A stretch of DNA of 64,000 nucleotides from Janibacter endophyticus (GTDB lineage Bacteria > Actinomycetota > Actinomycetes > Actinomycetales > Dermatophilaceae): positions 1,364,001 to 1,428,000 of the forward strand of contig NZ_JAFEJG010000004.1 in assembly GCF_016888335.1 (NCBI RefSeq). The letters are read 5' to 3'. This document shows positions 38,818-46,654 of the stretch, piece by piece. Position 1 is the stretch's first letter. The number at the start of each line of letters is the position of its first letter. The notes beneath the pieces are model-generated. The model saw only the letters and a program-made list of their open reading frames with translations, made no database searches and was not told the DNA's origin. Made by a program: the position numbers and the translations under genes.

Positions 38818-39282
38818 GTGGAAGAGATGCTCGAGAGCTGGCCGTTCTGGCTCGCCTTCGGCTTCCTATTCCTCGGTGCCATGGTCCGGGGGAGCGTCAC
38901 CTACGCGATCGGTCGCGGGGCCCGGACGGCGGCCGAGCGGCGGCGGGCGAAGGGGGATCGCCCGGGTGAGCAGGGCCGCCTCCTCACGCAGGGGGAGCGG
39001 CTGGTGCGCCAGATCGGGCCGCCGGCGGTGAGCCTGGGCTTCCTCACGGTCGGGCTGCAGACCGCGATCAACCTCAGCGCGGGGGCGCTGCGGATGCCGT
39101 GGACGCACTTCGGGCCGGCCCTGGTCGTCGGGGCGGTCCTGTGGGCGACGATCTACACGACGATCGGCTTCGCGGTGCTCGAGGCGGCCCTCGGCCGGGT
39201 CCCGTGGTGGTGGGTGCTCGTCGCGGTGGCTCTCGTCGCGCTCGTCGTGCTCCTCTCCCGGCGCCTCGCCCGCGCCCGCTGA
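38818..39282 (+). CDS. DedA/VTT-like membrane protein
   Basis: 154 aa. Membrane segments at about 7-24 (WPFWLAFGFLFLGAMVRG), 62-80, 92-118 (FGPALVVGAVLWATIYTTIGFAVLE) and 124-147 (WWWVLVAVALVALVVLLS). The GPALVVGAVLWATIYTTIGFAV stretch resembles the DedA (SNARE-associated) family, but the protein is shorter than the usual 200 or more residues, so it is a divergent or reduced member. GTG 38818 lies 6 bp after TACGCT (38806-38811); an in-frame ATG at 38827 is the alternative. It sits between ilvC and ilvD without known link to them. Its stop lies inside the first copy of a 25 bp repeat. Confidence 0.7.
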   Translation: MEEMLESWPFWLAFGFLFLGAMVRGSVTYAIGRGARTAAERRRAKGDRPGEQGRLLTQGERLVRQIGPPAVSLGFLTVGLQTAINLSAGALRMPWTHFGPALVVGAVLWATIYTTIGFAVLEAALGRVPWWWVLVAVALVALVVLLSRRLARAR

Positions 39283-39337
39283 GGGTATGAGCCTTGGCTC
39301 GTGCGAACAGGGGAGGGTACGAGCCTTGGCTCGTGCG
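39281..39337. repeat. Two direct copies of a 25 bp sequence containing GAGCCTTGGCTCGTGCG
   Basis: Copies at 39281-39305 and 39313-39337 differ at one base (TATGAG / TACGAG). Each is a partial palindrome (GAGCC-TT-GGCTC). A third, perfectly palindromic copy is the hairpin after ilvD at 41571-41594. From 39338 to 39507 I see no gene: the stretch is a probable leader or promoter region for the small gene that follows. Confidence 0.6.
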
Positions 39338-39507
39338 GGTCCGGCGTCCCAGCATGTGGTCGGGGGGTCCGTCAGGTGGACACCTCGGACGTACGGTGGG
39401 CGCAGGCGATGTCCGGTACGGCGCGCGGCGACCCTGCGGCCGGACCACTGCTCACCCCCACCAGGGTCGGTGCCGTCGCCGCACACGTACCGATGAGGAG
39501 CACCGTC

Positions 39508-39585
39508 ATGAGCGACGAGGCACAGGAGGCGCGCCGCGCCCTCCAGGAGTCCATGGACCGCCGCGACCAGGGCAGCGACGACTGA
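39508..39585 (+). CDS. Candidate 25-aa small protein
   Basis: 25 codons: MSDEAQEARRALQESMDRRD then QGSDD-stop. It is highly charged (8 acidic and 5 basic residues) and should form one amphipathic helix. AGGAG lies 7 bp before the ATG, an ideal ribosome site. A perfect 13 bp hairpin begins 16 bp after the stop. A well-placed ribosome site plus a dedicated terminator are why I report it, as conservation cannot be checked here. It could instead be part of an untranslated RNA upstream of ilvD. No function can be suggested. Confidence 0.5.
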   Translation: MSDEAQEARRALQESMDRRDQGSDD

Positions 39586-39601
39586 CGCAGCCGGACCGCC
39601 A

Positions 39602-39632
39602 CGCAGCCGCCACGCCCGACGTGGCGGCTGCG
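39602..39632 (+). terminator. Hairpin after the small gene, upstream of ilvD
   Basis: CGCAGCCGCCACG (39602-39614) pairs perfectly with CGTGGCGGCTGCG (39620-39632) across CCCGA, followed by GCATTTCC. It would separate the small gene from ilvD. Confidence 0.7.
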
Positions 39633-39707
39633 GCATTTCCCGGCCGCCCCGTCCCGCTGCGGCGGACACCCCTTCGCCCCCACCCCGACGAGAACTAGGT
39701 TTGACCC

Positions 39708-41549
39708 ATGCCTGAGCTGCGATCCCGGACCACCACCCACGGCCGCAACATGGCCGGCGCCCGCGCGCTGTGGCGCGCGACCGGCATGGGGGAGAGCGAC
39801 TTCGGCAAGCCGATCGTCGCGATCGCCAACTCCTTCACCCAGTTCGTCCCCGGGCACGTCCACCTCAAGGACATGGGACAGCTCGTCGCCGGCGCGATCC
39901 AGGAGGCCGGGGGAGTCGGCAAGGAGTTCAACACCATCGCCGTCGACGACGGCATCGCGATGGGCCACGCGGGGATGCTCTACAGCCTCCCGAGCCGTGA
40001 GGTCATCGCCGACGCCGTCGAGTACATGGTCCAGGCGCACTGCGCCGACGCGCTCGTCTGCATCTCCAACTGCGACAAGATCACCCCGGGCATGCTGCTC
40101 GCCGCGCTGCGCCTCAACATCCCCACGGTCTTCGTCAGCGGCGGGCCGATGGAGGCCGGTAAGGCGATCATCGGTGAGGATGGCACTGCGGCCACGCGGC
40201 TGGACCTCATCGACGCGATGATCAAGTCCGTCGACGACACCGTCTCCGACGAGGAGATCACCCAGATCGAGCAGTCCGCCTGCCCGACCTGCGGCTCGTG
40301 CTCGGGCATGTTCACCGCCAACTCGATGAACTGCCTCACCGAGGCGCTCGGCCTCTCCCTCCCCGGCAACGGCTCGACCCTGGCCACCGCCGCCGCCCGC
40401 CGCGAGCTCTTCCTCGACGCCGGTCGGCTCGTCGTCGACCTCTGCCGCGACTACTACGAGGGCGACGACGACTCGGTGCTGCCGCGCTCCATCGCGACCA
40501 AGCCCGCCTTCGCCAACGCGATGCGCCTCGACATCGCCATGGGTGGTTCGACGAACACGATCCTGCACCTCCTCGCGGCCGCCCAGGAGGCCGGAGTCGA
40601 CTTCGACCAGCACGACATCGACGCGCTCTCGCGCGTCACCCCGTGCCTGGTCAAGGTCGCCCCCAACAGCAGCGACTACTACATGGAGGACGTGCACCGC
40701 GCCGGCGGCGTCCCCGCGATCCTCGGTGAGCTGCACCGCGGCGGGATGCTCGACGACGGGGTCCGCTCCGTGCACAGCGCCTCGCTCGCCCAGTGGCTCT
40801 CCGACTGGGACATCCGCTCTGGCGCCGCGACCGACAAGGCGATCGAGCTCTTCCACGCCGCACCCGGCGGCGTCCGCACGACGGAGGCCTTCTCCTCGAC
40901 CAACCGTTGGACCAGCCTCGACACGGACAGCGAGTCGGGCTGCATCCGCTCGGTCGAGCACGCCTTCACCGCCGAAGGGGGACTGGCCGTCCTCACCGGC
41001 AACCTCGCCCCGGACGGTTGTATCGTCAAGACCGCCGGCGTGCCCGAGCACCAGTGGTCCTTCAGCGGGCCGGCACGCGTCGCCGAGTCGCAGGACCAGG
41101 CCGTCGAGATGATCCTCAGCGGGCAGGTCCAGGCCGGGGACGTCGTCGTCGTCCGCTACGAGGGCCCCAAGGGCGGGCCGGGCATGCAGGAGATGCTCTA
41201 CCCGACCTCGTACCTCAAGGGCGTCGGCCTCGGCCCGAAGTGCGCGCTCATCACCGACGGCCGCTTCTCCGGCGGCTCCTCCGGCCTGTCCGTCGGCCAC
41301 GTCTCCCCGGAGGCCGCGTCCGGCGGCCCGATCGGGCTGGTCCGCGACGGCGACGTCATCGAGTTCGACATCCCGGGCCGTCGGGTCAACCTCCTCGTCG
41401 ACGACGAGGAGCTCGCCCGTCGGCGGGCTGAGCAGGATTCGTTGGGGTGGACCCCGGTCGACCGGGACCGTCCCGTCTCGCAGGCGCTGAAGATCTTCGC
41501 CCGCTTCGCGCAGTCGGCCGACAAGGGCGCGTGCCGCAAGGTCGACTGA
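39708..41549 (+). CDS. ilvD: Dihydroxy-acid dehydratase
   Basis: 613 aa. An Fe-S enzyme that dehydrates dihydroxyisovalerate and its methyl homologue to the 2-oxo acids. Landmarks: [35 protein letters not shown], Fe-S cysteines in [13 protein letters not shown] (about 122-127) and [20 protein letters not shown] (about 190-210), [12 protein letters not shown] and the C-terminal [26 protein letters not shown] 39708 lies 6 bp after TAGGTT (39696-39701), so it is probably leaderless with its own promoter and not read through from ilvC. It ends at a palindromic hairpin. Confidence 0.96.
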   Translation: MPELRSRTTTHGRNMAGARALWRATGMGESDFGKPIVAIANSFTQFVPGHVHLKDMGQLVAGAIQEAGGVGKEFNTIAVDDGIAMGHAGMLYSLPSREVIADAVEYMVQAHCADALVCISNCDKITPGMLLAALRLNIPTVFVSGGPMEAGKAIIGEDGTAATRLDLIDAMIKSVDDTVSDEEITQIEQSACPTCGSCSGMFTANSMNCLTEALGLSLPGNGSTLATAAARRELFLDAGRLVVDLCRDYYEGDDDSVLPRSIATKPAFANAMRLDIAMGGSTNTILHLLAAAQEAGVDFDQHDIDALSRVTPCLVKVAPNSSDYYMEDVHRAGGVPAILGELHRGGMLDDGVRSVHSASLAQWLSDWDIRSGAATDKAIELFHAAPGGVRTTEAFSSTNRWTSLDTDSESGCIRSVEHAFTAEGGLAVLTGNLAPDGCIVKTAGVPEHQWSFSGPARVAESQDQAVEMILSGQVQAGDVVVVRYEGPKGGPGMQEMLYPTSYLKGVGLGPKCALITDGRFSGGSSGLSVGHVSPEAASGGPIGLVRDGDVIEFDIPGRRVNLLVDDEELARRRAEQDSLGWTPVDRDRPVSQALKIFARFAQSADKGACRKVD

Positions 41550-41570
41550 CCCTCTCCCTCGCCCGGGACT

Positions 41571-41594
41571 CGCACGAGCCTTGGCTCGTGCGAA
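41571..41594. terminator. Palindromic hairpin after ilvD
   Basis: TCGCACGAGCC-TT-GGCTCGTGCGA, a perfect 11 bp stem. The same core occurs twice at 39281-39337. It is followed by a CGAAGGGG octamer that shares its CGA. Confidence 0.65.
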
Positions 41595-41658
41595 GGGGGT
41601 GGTCCGGTATGCGGGACAGGGTGCCCACATGGCGGACGCGCAACCTAGCATCCCGGCC

Positions 41659-42735
41659 ATGACGACCACCGAGCTCGATATCCCTTCGCCCGCATCGAGG
41701 ACCGCCTTCGACATCGCCGTCATCGGCGGCGACGGCATCGGCCCCGAGGTCGTCGCCGAGGGGCTCAAGGTGCTCGGTGCGCTCGGCGCCGACGTCGAGA
41801 TCAGCACGACCGAGTACGACCTCGGCGCGAAGCGCTGGCACGCCACCGGCGAGACCCTCCCGGACTCCGTCGTCGAGGAGCTCCGTGGGCACGACGGGAT
41901 CCTCCTCGGCGCCATCGGTGACCCGAGCGTCCCGAGCGGCGTCCTCGAGCGGGGCGTGCTGCTGCCGCTGCGCTTCGCCCTCGACCACTACGTCAACCTG
42001 CGCCCGGCCAAGCTCTACCCCGGCGTGACGAGCCCGCTCGCCGAGCACGTCACGAGCAAGGGCCTGGACTTCGTCGTCGTCCGCGAGGGCACCGAGGGCC
42101 CGTACGTCGGCAACGGCGGCGCGCTGCGCGTCGGCACCGCGCAGGAGATCGCGACCGAGACCTCCGTCAACACCCGCTTCGGTGTCGAGCGTGTCGTCCG
42201 CGACGCCTTCGCCCGCGCGCAGGCCCGCCCGCGCAAGCACCTCACCCTCGTCCACAAGCACAACGTCCTCGTCAACGCCGGGCACCTGTGGCGGCGCACC
42301 GTCGAGGAGGTCGCGGCCGAGTTCCCCGACGTCGAGACCGCCTACCAGCACGTCGACGCGGCGACGATCTTCCTCGCGACCGACCCGGCGCGCTTCGACG
42401 TCATCGTCACCGACAACCTCTTCGGCGACATCATCACCGACATCGCCGCGGCCGTCGCCGGTGGCATCGGGCTCGCCGCGAGCGGCAACATCAACCCCTC
42501 AGGTGCGGCGCCGAGCATGTTCGAGCCGGTCCACGGCTCGGCCCCCGACATCGCCGGCCAGGGCAAGGCCGACCCGACCGCCGCGATCCTCTCCGCCTCG
42601 ATGCTCCTGGCCCACCTGGGGCTGGGCGAGCAGGCCGAGCGGGTCGAGGCGGCCGTCGCGGCCGACCTCCAGGAGCGGGGCGACGTCGTGCGCAGCACCT
42701 CGCAGATCGGCGACGCGATCGCCGGCCGCCTCTGA
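41659..42735 (+). CDS. leuB: 3-isopropylmalate dehydrogenase
   Basis: 358 aa. It oxidises 3-isopropylmalate in leucine synthesis and could also act on 3-methylmalate in the citramalate route to isoleucine. Motifs: [54 protein letters not shown] (substrate arginines), [10 protein letters not shown], and the metal/NAD site [32 protein letters not shown], then [23 protein letters not shown] 41659 is chosen over ATG 41629 because TAGCAT (41646-41651) ends 7 bp before it. It is followed by an IS30-family insertion, before ilvE. Confidence 0.95.
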   Translation: MTTTELDIPSPASRTAFDIAVIGGDGIGPEVVAEGLKVLGALGADVEISTTEYDLGAKRWHATGETLPDSVVEELRGHDGILLGAIGDPSVPSGVLERGVLLPLRFALDHYVNLRPAKLYPGVTSPLAEHVTSKGLDFVVVREGTEGPYVGNGGALRVGTAQEIATETSVNTRFGVERVVRDAFARAQARPRKHLTLVHKHNVLVNAGHLWRRTVEEVAAEFPDVETAYQHVDAATIFLATDPARFDVIVTDNLFGDIITDIAAAVAGGIGLAASGNINPSGAAPSMFEPVHGSAPDIAGQGKADPTAAILSASMLLAHLGLGEQAERVEAAVAADLQERGDVVRSTSQIGDAIAGRL

Positions 42736-42819
42736 GCGACTCCACCACCCGACGAAGGGGGGAGCCGGCCGCAGAGGCCGGGCGGATTCTCGCGGTGTTA
42801 GCAACACCGAGTGGTTTGT

Positions 42820-44208
42820 CTAGCCGGTGAGTAGATCACGAAGGTGCTCGGCTGGGGTTGCCCAGTCGAGCGTCTTTCGTGGTCTTTGGTTGAGCTCGTG
42901 AGCGACGTACTCAAGGTCTTCGGGTGAGTGGACGCTCAGGTCGGTGCTCTTGGGGAAGTACTGGCGCAGGAGCCCGTTGGTGTTCTCGTTGGACCCGCGT
43001 TGCCAGGGTGAGGCCGGGTCGCAGAAGTACACGGGCATGTCCGTGGCCATGGTGAACGAGGCGTGCGCGGCCATCTCCGAGCCTTGGTCCCAGGTCAGCG
43101 ATCCGCGCAGGTGCTGCGGCAGGGTGGCCATGGTCTTGACGAGCTGGTCACGCACGGTGATCGAGTCGTGAGCGCCGGGCAGGTGCAGCAGCATGACGTA
43201 CCGGGTGGTGCGCTCGACCAGGGTCCCGATCGCCGAGCGGGAGTCCTTGCCGATGATCAGGTCACCTTCCCAGTGGCCGGGCACGGCGCGGTCCTCCACG
43301 ACCGCTGGGCGGTCGCTGATCATGATCATCGGGTCGACGAACCGCGGCGCACGTACCCCACGGGCCTGGGGCTTGCGCACGGCACGGCCGGTGCGCAGCG
43401 CCGCCTGGACCTCGCGTTTGAGGCCGCCGCGGGCCTGGAAGTACAGGGCCTGGTAGATCGTCTCGTGTGACACGCGCATGCTCTCGTCGTCGGGGTGATC
43501 GACCTTGAGCCTGTTGCTGATCTGCTCCGGTGACAACTTCCGGGACAGCGCGCCGATCACGTAGTCCCGTAACGGCCCGTAGGCGGCGAGCTTGGACGCT
43601 TTGGGTCGGGCCCTGGTCGCCGCGGCCTTGGCATGGGCCTGGTGCGGGAGGTACCGACCCTGCTGGTCGCGGTGCGTCTTCACCTCCCGCCACACCGTCG
43701 AGGCCGGCCGGCCGATCAGCGCACCGATCGCCCGGTACGACAGAGCGTTGACCACCCCGTCAGCGATGACCAACCGCTCCTGCAACGACAACACCCGGCC
43801 CGTCCCGACGACCTCGTCCACAGCGGCAGGTCTAGCGGGTCGCGCGGCCGGCGCCCTGACGACCCGCCCATCGGGATAGATCGTGCGCCCATGACTCCTT
43901 CGGATCCCCCGCACCCAGTAACTCCCCGTCAGGGGAGCAACGCCGACCTGCCGGGCAGCCACGCTGTGATGAACCCCGGCCGCGACCAGGGCGTCGAACT
44001 CTGCCCGGGCCACCGGCTTACCCAACGGCTGCGGCTCCGCCGGGAACAACCCCGCCGCCACCAGCAACCTGCGCGCCAAGGAGTGCGAACACCCCGCCAC
44101 CCGGGACGCCGCACCCACCGACCCCGAGGTCTCGAACTCGGCAACCACCGCAGCCACCAGCTCCGGCGTCACCTCCACCGGGCGCCTACGCCCCTCCGAA
44201 ACGACCAT
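42820..44208 (-). CDS. IS30-family transposase
   Basis: 462 aa, apparently intact. N-terminal helix-turn-helix regions (about 10-60, VTPELVAAVVAEFETSGSVGAASRVAGCSHSLARRLL, and about 140-180, LSLQERLVIADGVVNALSYRAIGALIGRPASTVWREVKTHRD) are typical of IS30. The DDE catalytic domain follows: Asp in GHWEGDLIIGK (about 312), Asp in SLTWDQGSEM (about 371) and Glu in WQRGSNENTNGLLRQYFPK (about 413). ATG 44208-44206 sits in a 15 bp inverted repeat that would fold the ribosome site and start codon in read-through RNA. With no frameshift or stop, the element may still be active. Confidence 0.93.
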   Translation of the reverse strand: MVVSEGRRRPVEVTPELVAAVVAEFETSGSVGAASRVAGCSHSLARRLLVAAGLFPAEPQPLGKPVARAEFDALVAAGVHHSVAARQVGVAPLTGSYWVRGIRRSHGRTIYPDGRVVRAPAARPARPAAVDEVVGTGRVLSLQERLVIADGVVNALSYRAIGALIGRPASTVWREVKTHRDQQGRYLPHQAHAKAAATRARPKASKLAAYGPLRDYVIGALSRKLSPEQISNRLKVDHPDDESMRVSHETIYQALYFQARGGLKREVQAALRTGRAVRKPQARGVRAPRFVDPMIMISDRPAVVEDRAVPGHWEGDLIIGKDSRSAIGTLVERTTRYVMLLHLPGAHDSITVRDQLVKTMATLPQHLRGSLTWDQGSEMAAHASFTMATDMPVYFCDPASPWQRGSNENTNGLLRQYFPKSTDLSVHSPEDLEYVAHELNQRPRKTLDWATPAEHLRDLLTG

Positions 44209-44250
44209 GGTCCTCGCAACTCCTCAGAACGAGGTGTTGCGAGGACCATG
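44206..44250. repeat. 15 bp inverted repeat burying the transposase start codon
   Basis: CATGGTCCTCGCAAC (44206-44220) pairs perfectly with GTTGCGAGGACCATG (44236-44250). On the minus-strand transcript this hairpin encloses the GAGGAG ribosome site and includes the ATG, so RNA entering from outside the element would be poorly translated. Confidence 0.65.
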
Positions 44251-44315
44251 AGAACCGAAGCCGGCTCACCCCCCTTCGCCGTCCTCGGGCAGCCTGGTGC
44301 TCCGCCCGAGAAGTC

Positions 44316-44352
44316 GCACCTCCGCCCGAGGAAGTTCCTCGGGTGAGGGTGC
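44316..44352. repeat. Hairpin upstream of ilvE related to the post-ilvC repeat
   Basis: GCACCTCCGCCCGAGGAA (44316-44333) pairs with TTCCTCGGGTGAGGGTGC (44335-44352) with one mismatch and two wobbles. The arms and the nearby ACCCGATAAA (44365-44374) resemble the composite repeat at 3741 and 38698. Confidence 0.5.
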
Positions 44353-44437
44353 AGCTGGTTCCAAGACCCGATAAACAGGTCCGGCGGGGGCGAGGGCTAC
44401 CCTGCAACCACCGCATGCCAGAGCCCAGGAGCCGACG

Positions 44438-45535
44438 ATGACGTTGTCCTACACCCGCACCACCAACCCCAGCCCCGTGAGCCCGGCGGAGCGCGAGCAG
44501 ATCCTCGCCAACCCCGGCTTCGGCACGCACATGACCGACCACATGGTCACCGCGACGTGGCGGGTCGACGAGGGGTGGACCGGTGCCGAGCTGGCCCCCT
44601 ACGGGGACATCACGATCAGCCCGGCAGCCTCGGTGCTGCACTACGCGCAGGAGATCTTCGAGGGGCTCAAGGCGTACCGCCACGAGGACGGCTCGGTGTG
44701 GACCTTCCGCCCCGAGAAGAACGGTGAGCGCCTCATCGCGAGCGCCCGCCGGATGGCCCTGCCAGAGCTGCCGGTCGACGACTTCGTCGAGTCGCTCAAG
44801 GTGCTCGTCGAGGCCGACGAGGCGTGGGTCCCCGCCTTCGGCGACGGCGAGAAGAGCCTCTACCTGCGACCCTTCATGTACGGCTCCGCGGCCTTCCTCG
44901 GCCTGCGTCCGAGCAGCGAGGTGAAGTACTCGGTCATCGCCAGCCCCGCCGCCTCGATCTTCACCGGCGGCCCGAAGCCGGTCACCCTGTGGGTCGCGGA
45001 GAACTTCGCCCGCGCCGGGGCCGGCGGCACCGGCGCCGCGAAGTGCGGCGGCAACTACGCCTCGGCGCTCGCGGGCCAGATCGAGGGCGCGCAGAACGGC
45101 TGCGACCAGGCCGTCTTCCTCGACTCCGCGACCCACACCTACGTCGACGAGCTCGGCGGCATGAACGTCTTCTTCGTCATGAAGGACGGCACGCTCGTCA
45201 CCCCCGAGCTCACCGGCACGATCCTCCCGGGCATCACCCGCATGTCCGTCCTCGAGCTCGCCCACGAGTTCGACCTCACCCCGGTCGAGCGCAAGGTCGA
45301 GATCGCGGAGTGGAAGGACGGGGTCGCCAGCGGCGAGATCCTCGAGGTCTTCGCGTGCGGCACCGCGGCGATCATCACCCCGATCGGTGAGCTGCGCTGG
45401 GCCGGCGGCGGCAGCGCCCCGTCGACCGCGGGGGAGAGCGGCGGCGAGGTCACCCGCGGCCTGCGCGAGCGGCTGCTGTCGATGCAGCAGGGCCGGAGCG
45501 AGGACACCTACGGCTGGATGACCCGGCTGGTGTGA
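44438..45535 (+). CDS. ilvE: Branched-chain amino acid aminotransferase
   Basis: 365 aa, fold type IV PLP enzyme. It performs the last step of Val, Leu and Ile synthesis. Key features are SVLHYAQEIFEGLKAYRHEDGSVWTFRPEKNGERL, the PLP lysine Lys202 in GTGAAKCGGNYASAL, CDQAVFLDSATHTYVDELGGMNVFF and the CGTAAIITPIGEL end region. The ribosome site AGGAG is 6 bp before ATG 44438, and TACCCT at about 44398 may be its -10 box. It is separated from leuB only by the IS30 element and a repeat hairpin. Confidence 0.95.
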   Translation: MTLSYTRTTNPSPVSPAEREQILANPGFGTHMTDHMVTATWRVDEGWTGAELAPYGDITISPAASVLHYAQEIFEGLKAYRHEDGSVWTFRPEKNGERLIASARRMALPELPVDDFVESLKVLVEADEAWVPAFGDGEKSLYLRPFMYGSAAFLGLRPSSEVKYSVIASPAASIFTGGPKPVTLWVAENFARAGAGGTGAAKCGGNYASALAGQIEGAQNGCDQAVFLDSATHTYVDELGGMNVFFVMKDGTLVTPELTGTILPGITRMSVLELAHEFDLTPVERKVEIAEWKDGVASGEILEVFACGTAAIITPIGELRWAGGGSAPSTAGESGGEVTRGLRERLLSMQQGRSEDTYGWMTRLV

Positions 45536-45560
45536 CGGGCGAAGGGGTGAGGCCGTCGCC

Positions 45561-46370
45561 ATGGGAGAGGGCAGGGTGAGCGTCCCTCGGCTCCTCGCCA
45601 CGGACCTCGACGGCACGCTGCTGCGCTCGGACGGCTCCGTCTCGGAGCGCAGCGTCCGGGCGCTGCGCGCGGCCGCGGACGCCGGGATCGAGACGGTTCT
45701 CGTCACAGCCCGGCCACCCCGGTGGCTCGACGACCTCGCGCACGTCGTCGGGGCGCGAGGGATCGCCCTGTGCGGCAACGGCGCCTTCCGCTACGACGTG
45801 CTGCAGCAGCGGGTCTTCGGCGAGCGCACGATCGAGCCCGATGTCGTCGCGGAGGTGGTGGCCGACCTGCGGTCCGAGCTCCCGGGGACCGGCTTCGCCG
45901 CCGAGCGGTCGACGGGGCTCGCCGCGGAGCGGATGTTCGCGGCGATCCACGACCACCCCGAGGACCTCGTGACGACCTCCCGCATCGAGGACCTGCGCGA
46001 CGCCGCCGCGGGCAAGCTGCTCGCACGCAACCCGCATCTCGACGACGAGGAGTTCCTCACCAGTGCCGCTGAGGTCGTCGGTGACCGCGTCATCCTCGCC
46101 TACTCCGGCTCCGGGGGGCTCGCCGAGATGTCCGCCCCGGGGGTGACGAAGGCTGCCGCGCTCGAGGCATGGTGCGCCGAGATCGGCATCGACGCCGCCG
46201 AGGTGTGGACCTTCGGCGACATGCCCAACGACCTGCCGATGCTCACCTGGTCGGGCCGCTCCTTCGCCGTCGCGAACGCCCACCCCGAGGTGCAGGCCGT
46301 CGTCACCGACCGGACCGGCTCGAACGACGAGGACGGCGTGGCCGCGGCGATCGAGGCGATCCTGCGCTGA
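45561..46370 (+). CDS. Cof-type HAD-superfamily hydrolase
   Basis: 269 aa. Motif I LLATDLDGTLLRSDGS (nucleophile Asp about 15), motif II VLVTARPP (Thr), motif III lysine in VTKAAALEAWC (about 198), and motif IV TFGDMPNDLPMLTWSG (about 218-232): all HAD motifs are present, with the C2B cap of Cof/YbiV sugar or nucleotide phosphatases. The substrate is unknown. ATG 45561 is used here; GTG 45576, preceded by GGGAGAGG, is an equally good start. It lies between ilvE and the cimA leader without an obvious link to amino-acid synthesis. Confidence 0.87.
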   Translation: MGEGRVSVPRLLATDLDGTLLRSDGSVSERSVRALRAAADAGIETVLVTARPPRWLDDLAHVVGARGIALCGNGAFRYDVLQQRVFGERTIEPDVVAEVVADLRSELPGTGFAAERSTGLAAERMFAAIHDHPEDLVTTSRIEDLRDAAAGKLLARNPHLDDEEFLTSAAEVVGDRVILAYSGSGGLAEMSAPGVTKAAALEAWCAEIGIDAAEVWTFGDMPNDLPMLTWSGRSFAVANAHPEVQAVVTDRTGSNDEDGVAAAIEAILR

Positions 46371-46427
46371 CCACGATGCGGACGCCCTGCCCAGGCCCCG
46401 GGCCGCGGTGGCAGGGTGGCTCACGTG

Positions 46428-46475
46428 ATGCCCGAGATGACCTCCGCCGCTACCGCGACGCTGCTCATTATCTAG
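46428..46475 (+). CDS. cimA leader peptide ending Leu-Leu-Ile-Ile
   Basis: Fifteen codons from ATG 46428: MPEMTSAATATLLII-stop. AGGGTGG (46413-46419) lies 8 bp upstream. The last four codons before TAG are CTG CTC ATT ATC. A GC hairpin begins at the very next base and a T-tailed terminator follows it. The arrangement copies the ilvB leader in this window and fits control of isoleucine synthesis by charged tRNA-Ile and tRNA-Leu. GTG 46425 or ATG 46437 in the same frame could be used instead. Confidence 0.72.
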   Translation: MPEMTSAATATLLII

Positions 46476-46526
46476 GCGCGACGAGCCCCGCTCGTCGCGC
46501 AGACCTCCCGTACCCGGGGGGTCTTT
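46476..46526 (+). promoter_or_regulatory. Transcription attenuator of cimA
   Basis: Hairpin 1 is GCGCGACGAGC-CCC-GCTCGTCGCGC (46476-46500), with a perfect 11 bp stem directly after the leader stop codon. Hairpin 2 is AGACCTCCC-N6-GGGGGGTCT (46501-46524) followed by TT and CGCTTT, an intrinsic terminator. The 5' arm of hairpin 1 occurs again exactly at 46598-46608, so its 3' arm has an alternative partner across the terminator. A ribosome held at the Ile codons would cover the 5' arm of hairpin 1. From 46527 to 46640 there is no gene. Confidence 0.7.
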
Positions 46527-46654
46527 CGCTTTGTCGGGCAGAGCAGGGTGCCCGAGACGGCGAAGGGGAGTCCAGGCCCACCCACGGCTCGGCCCCGGCG
46601 CGACGAGCGGGTCGCACCACCCCTTCGCACCCCGGTGCCGTCAGGAAGAAGCAG

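Larger units (their letters stand above)
42785..44256. mobile_element. IS30-family insertion sequence
   Basis: About 1.47 kb. The ends are inverted repeats reading inward TTCTC-N2-GGT-N2-T-N-GCAACACC (42787-42808 and 44233-44254), probably extended one or two bases by G(A/G). The element contains a single transposase gene. I see no convincing target duplication; IS30 elements usually make only 2-3 bp. It sits between leuB and ilvE. Confidence 0.85.

Noticed and set aside
39372-41915. 847-codon minus-strand frame opposite ilvD
   Set aside because: Valine/arginine/glycine-rich shadow typical of the antisense frame of GC-rich genes; ilvD on the plus strand is unmistakable.
42781-44260. Target-site duplication of the IS30 element
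   Set aside because: The bases beside the two ends do not match over 2-3 bp under either choice of element end.
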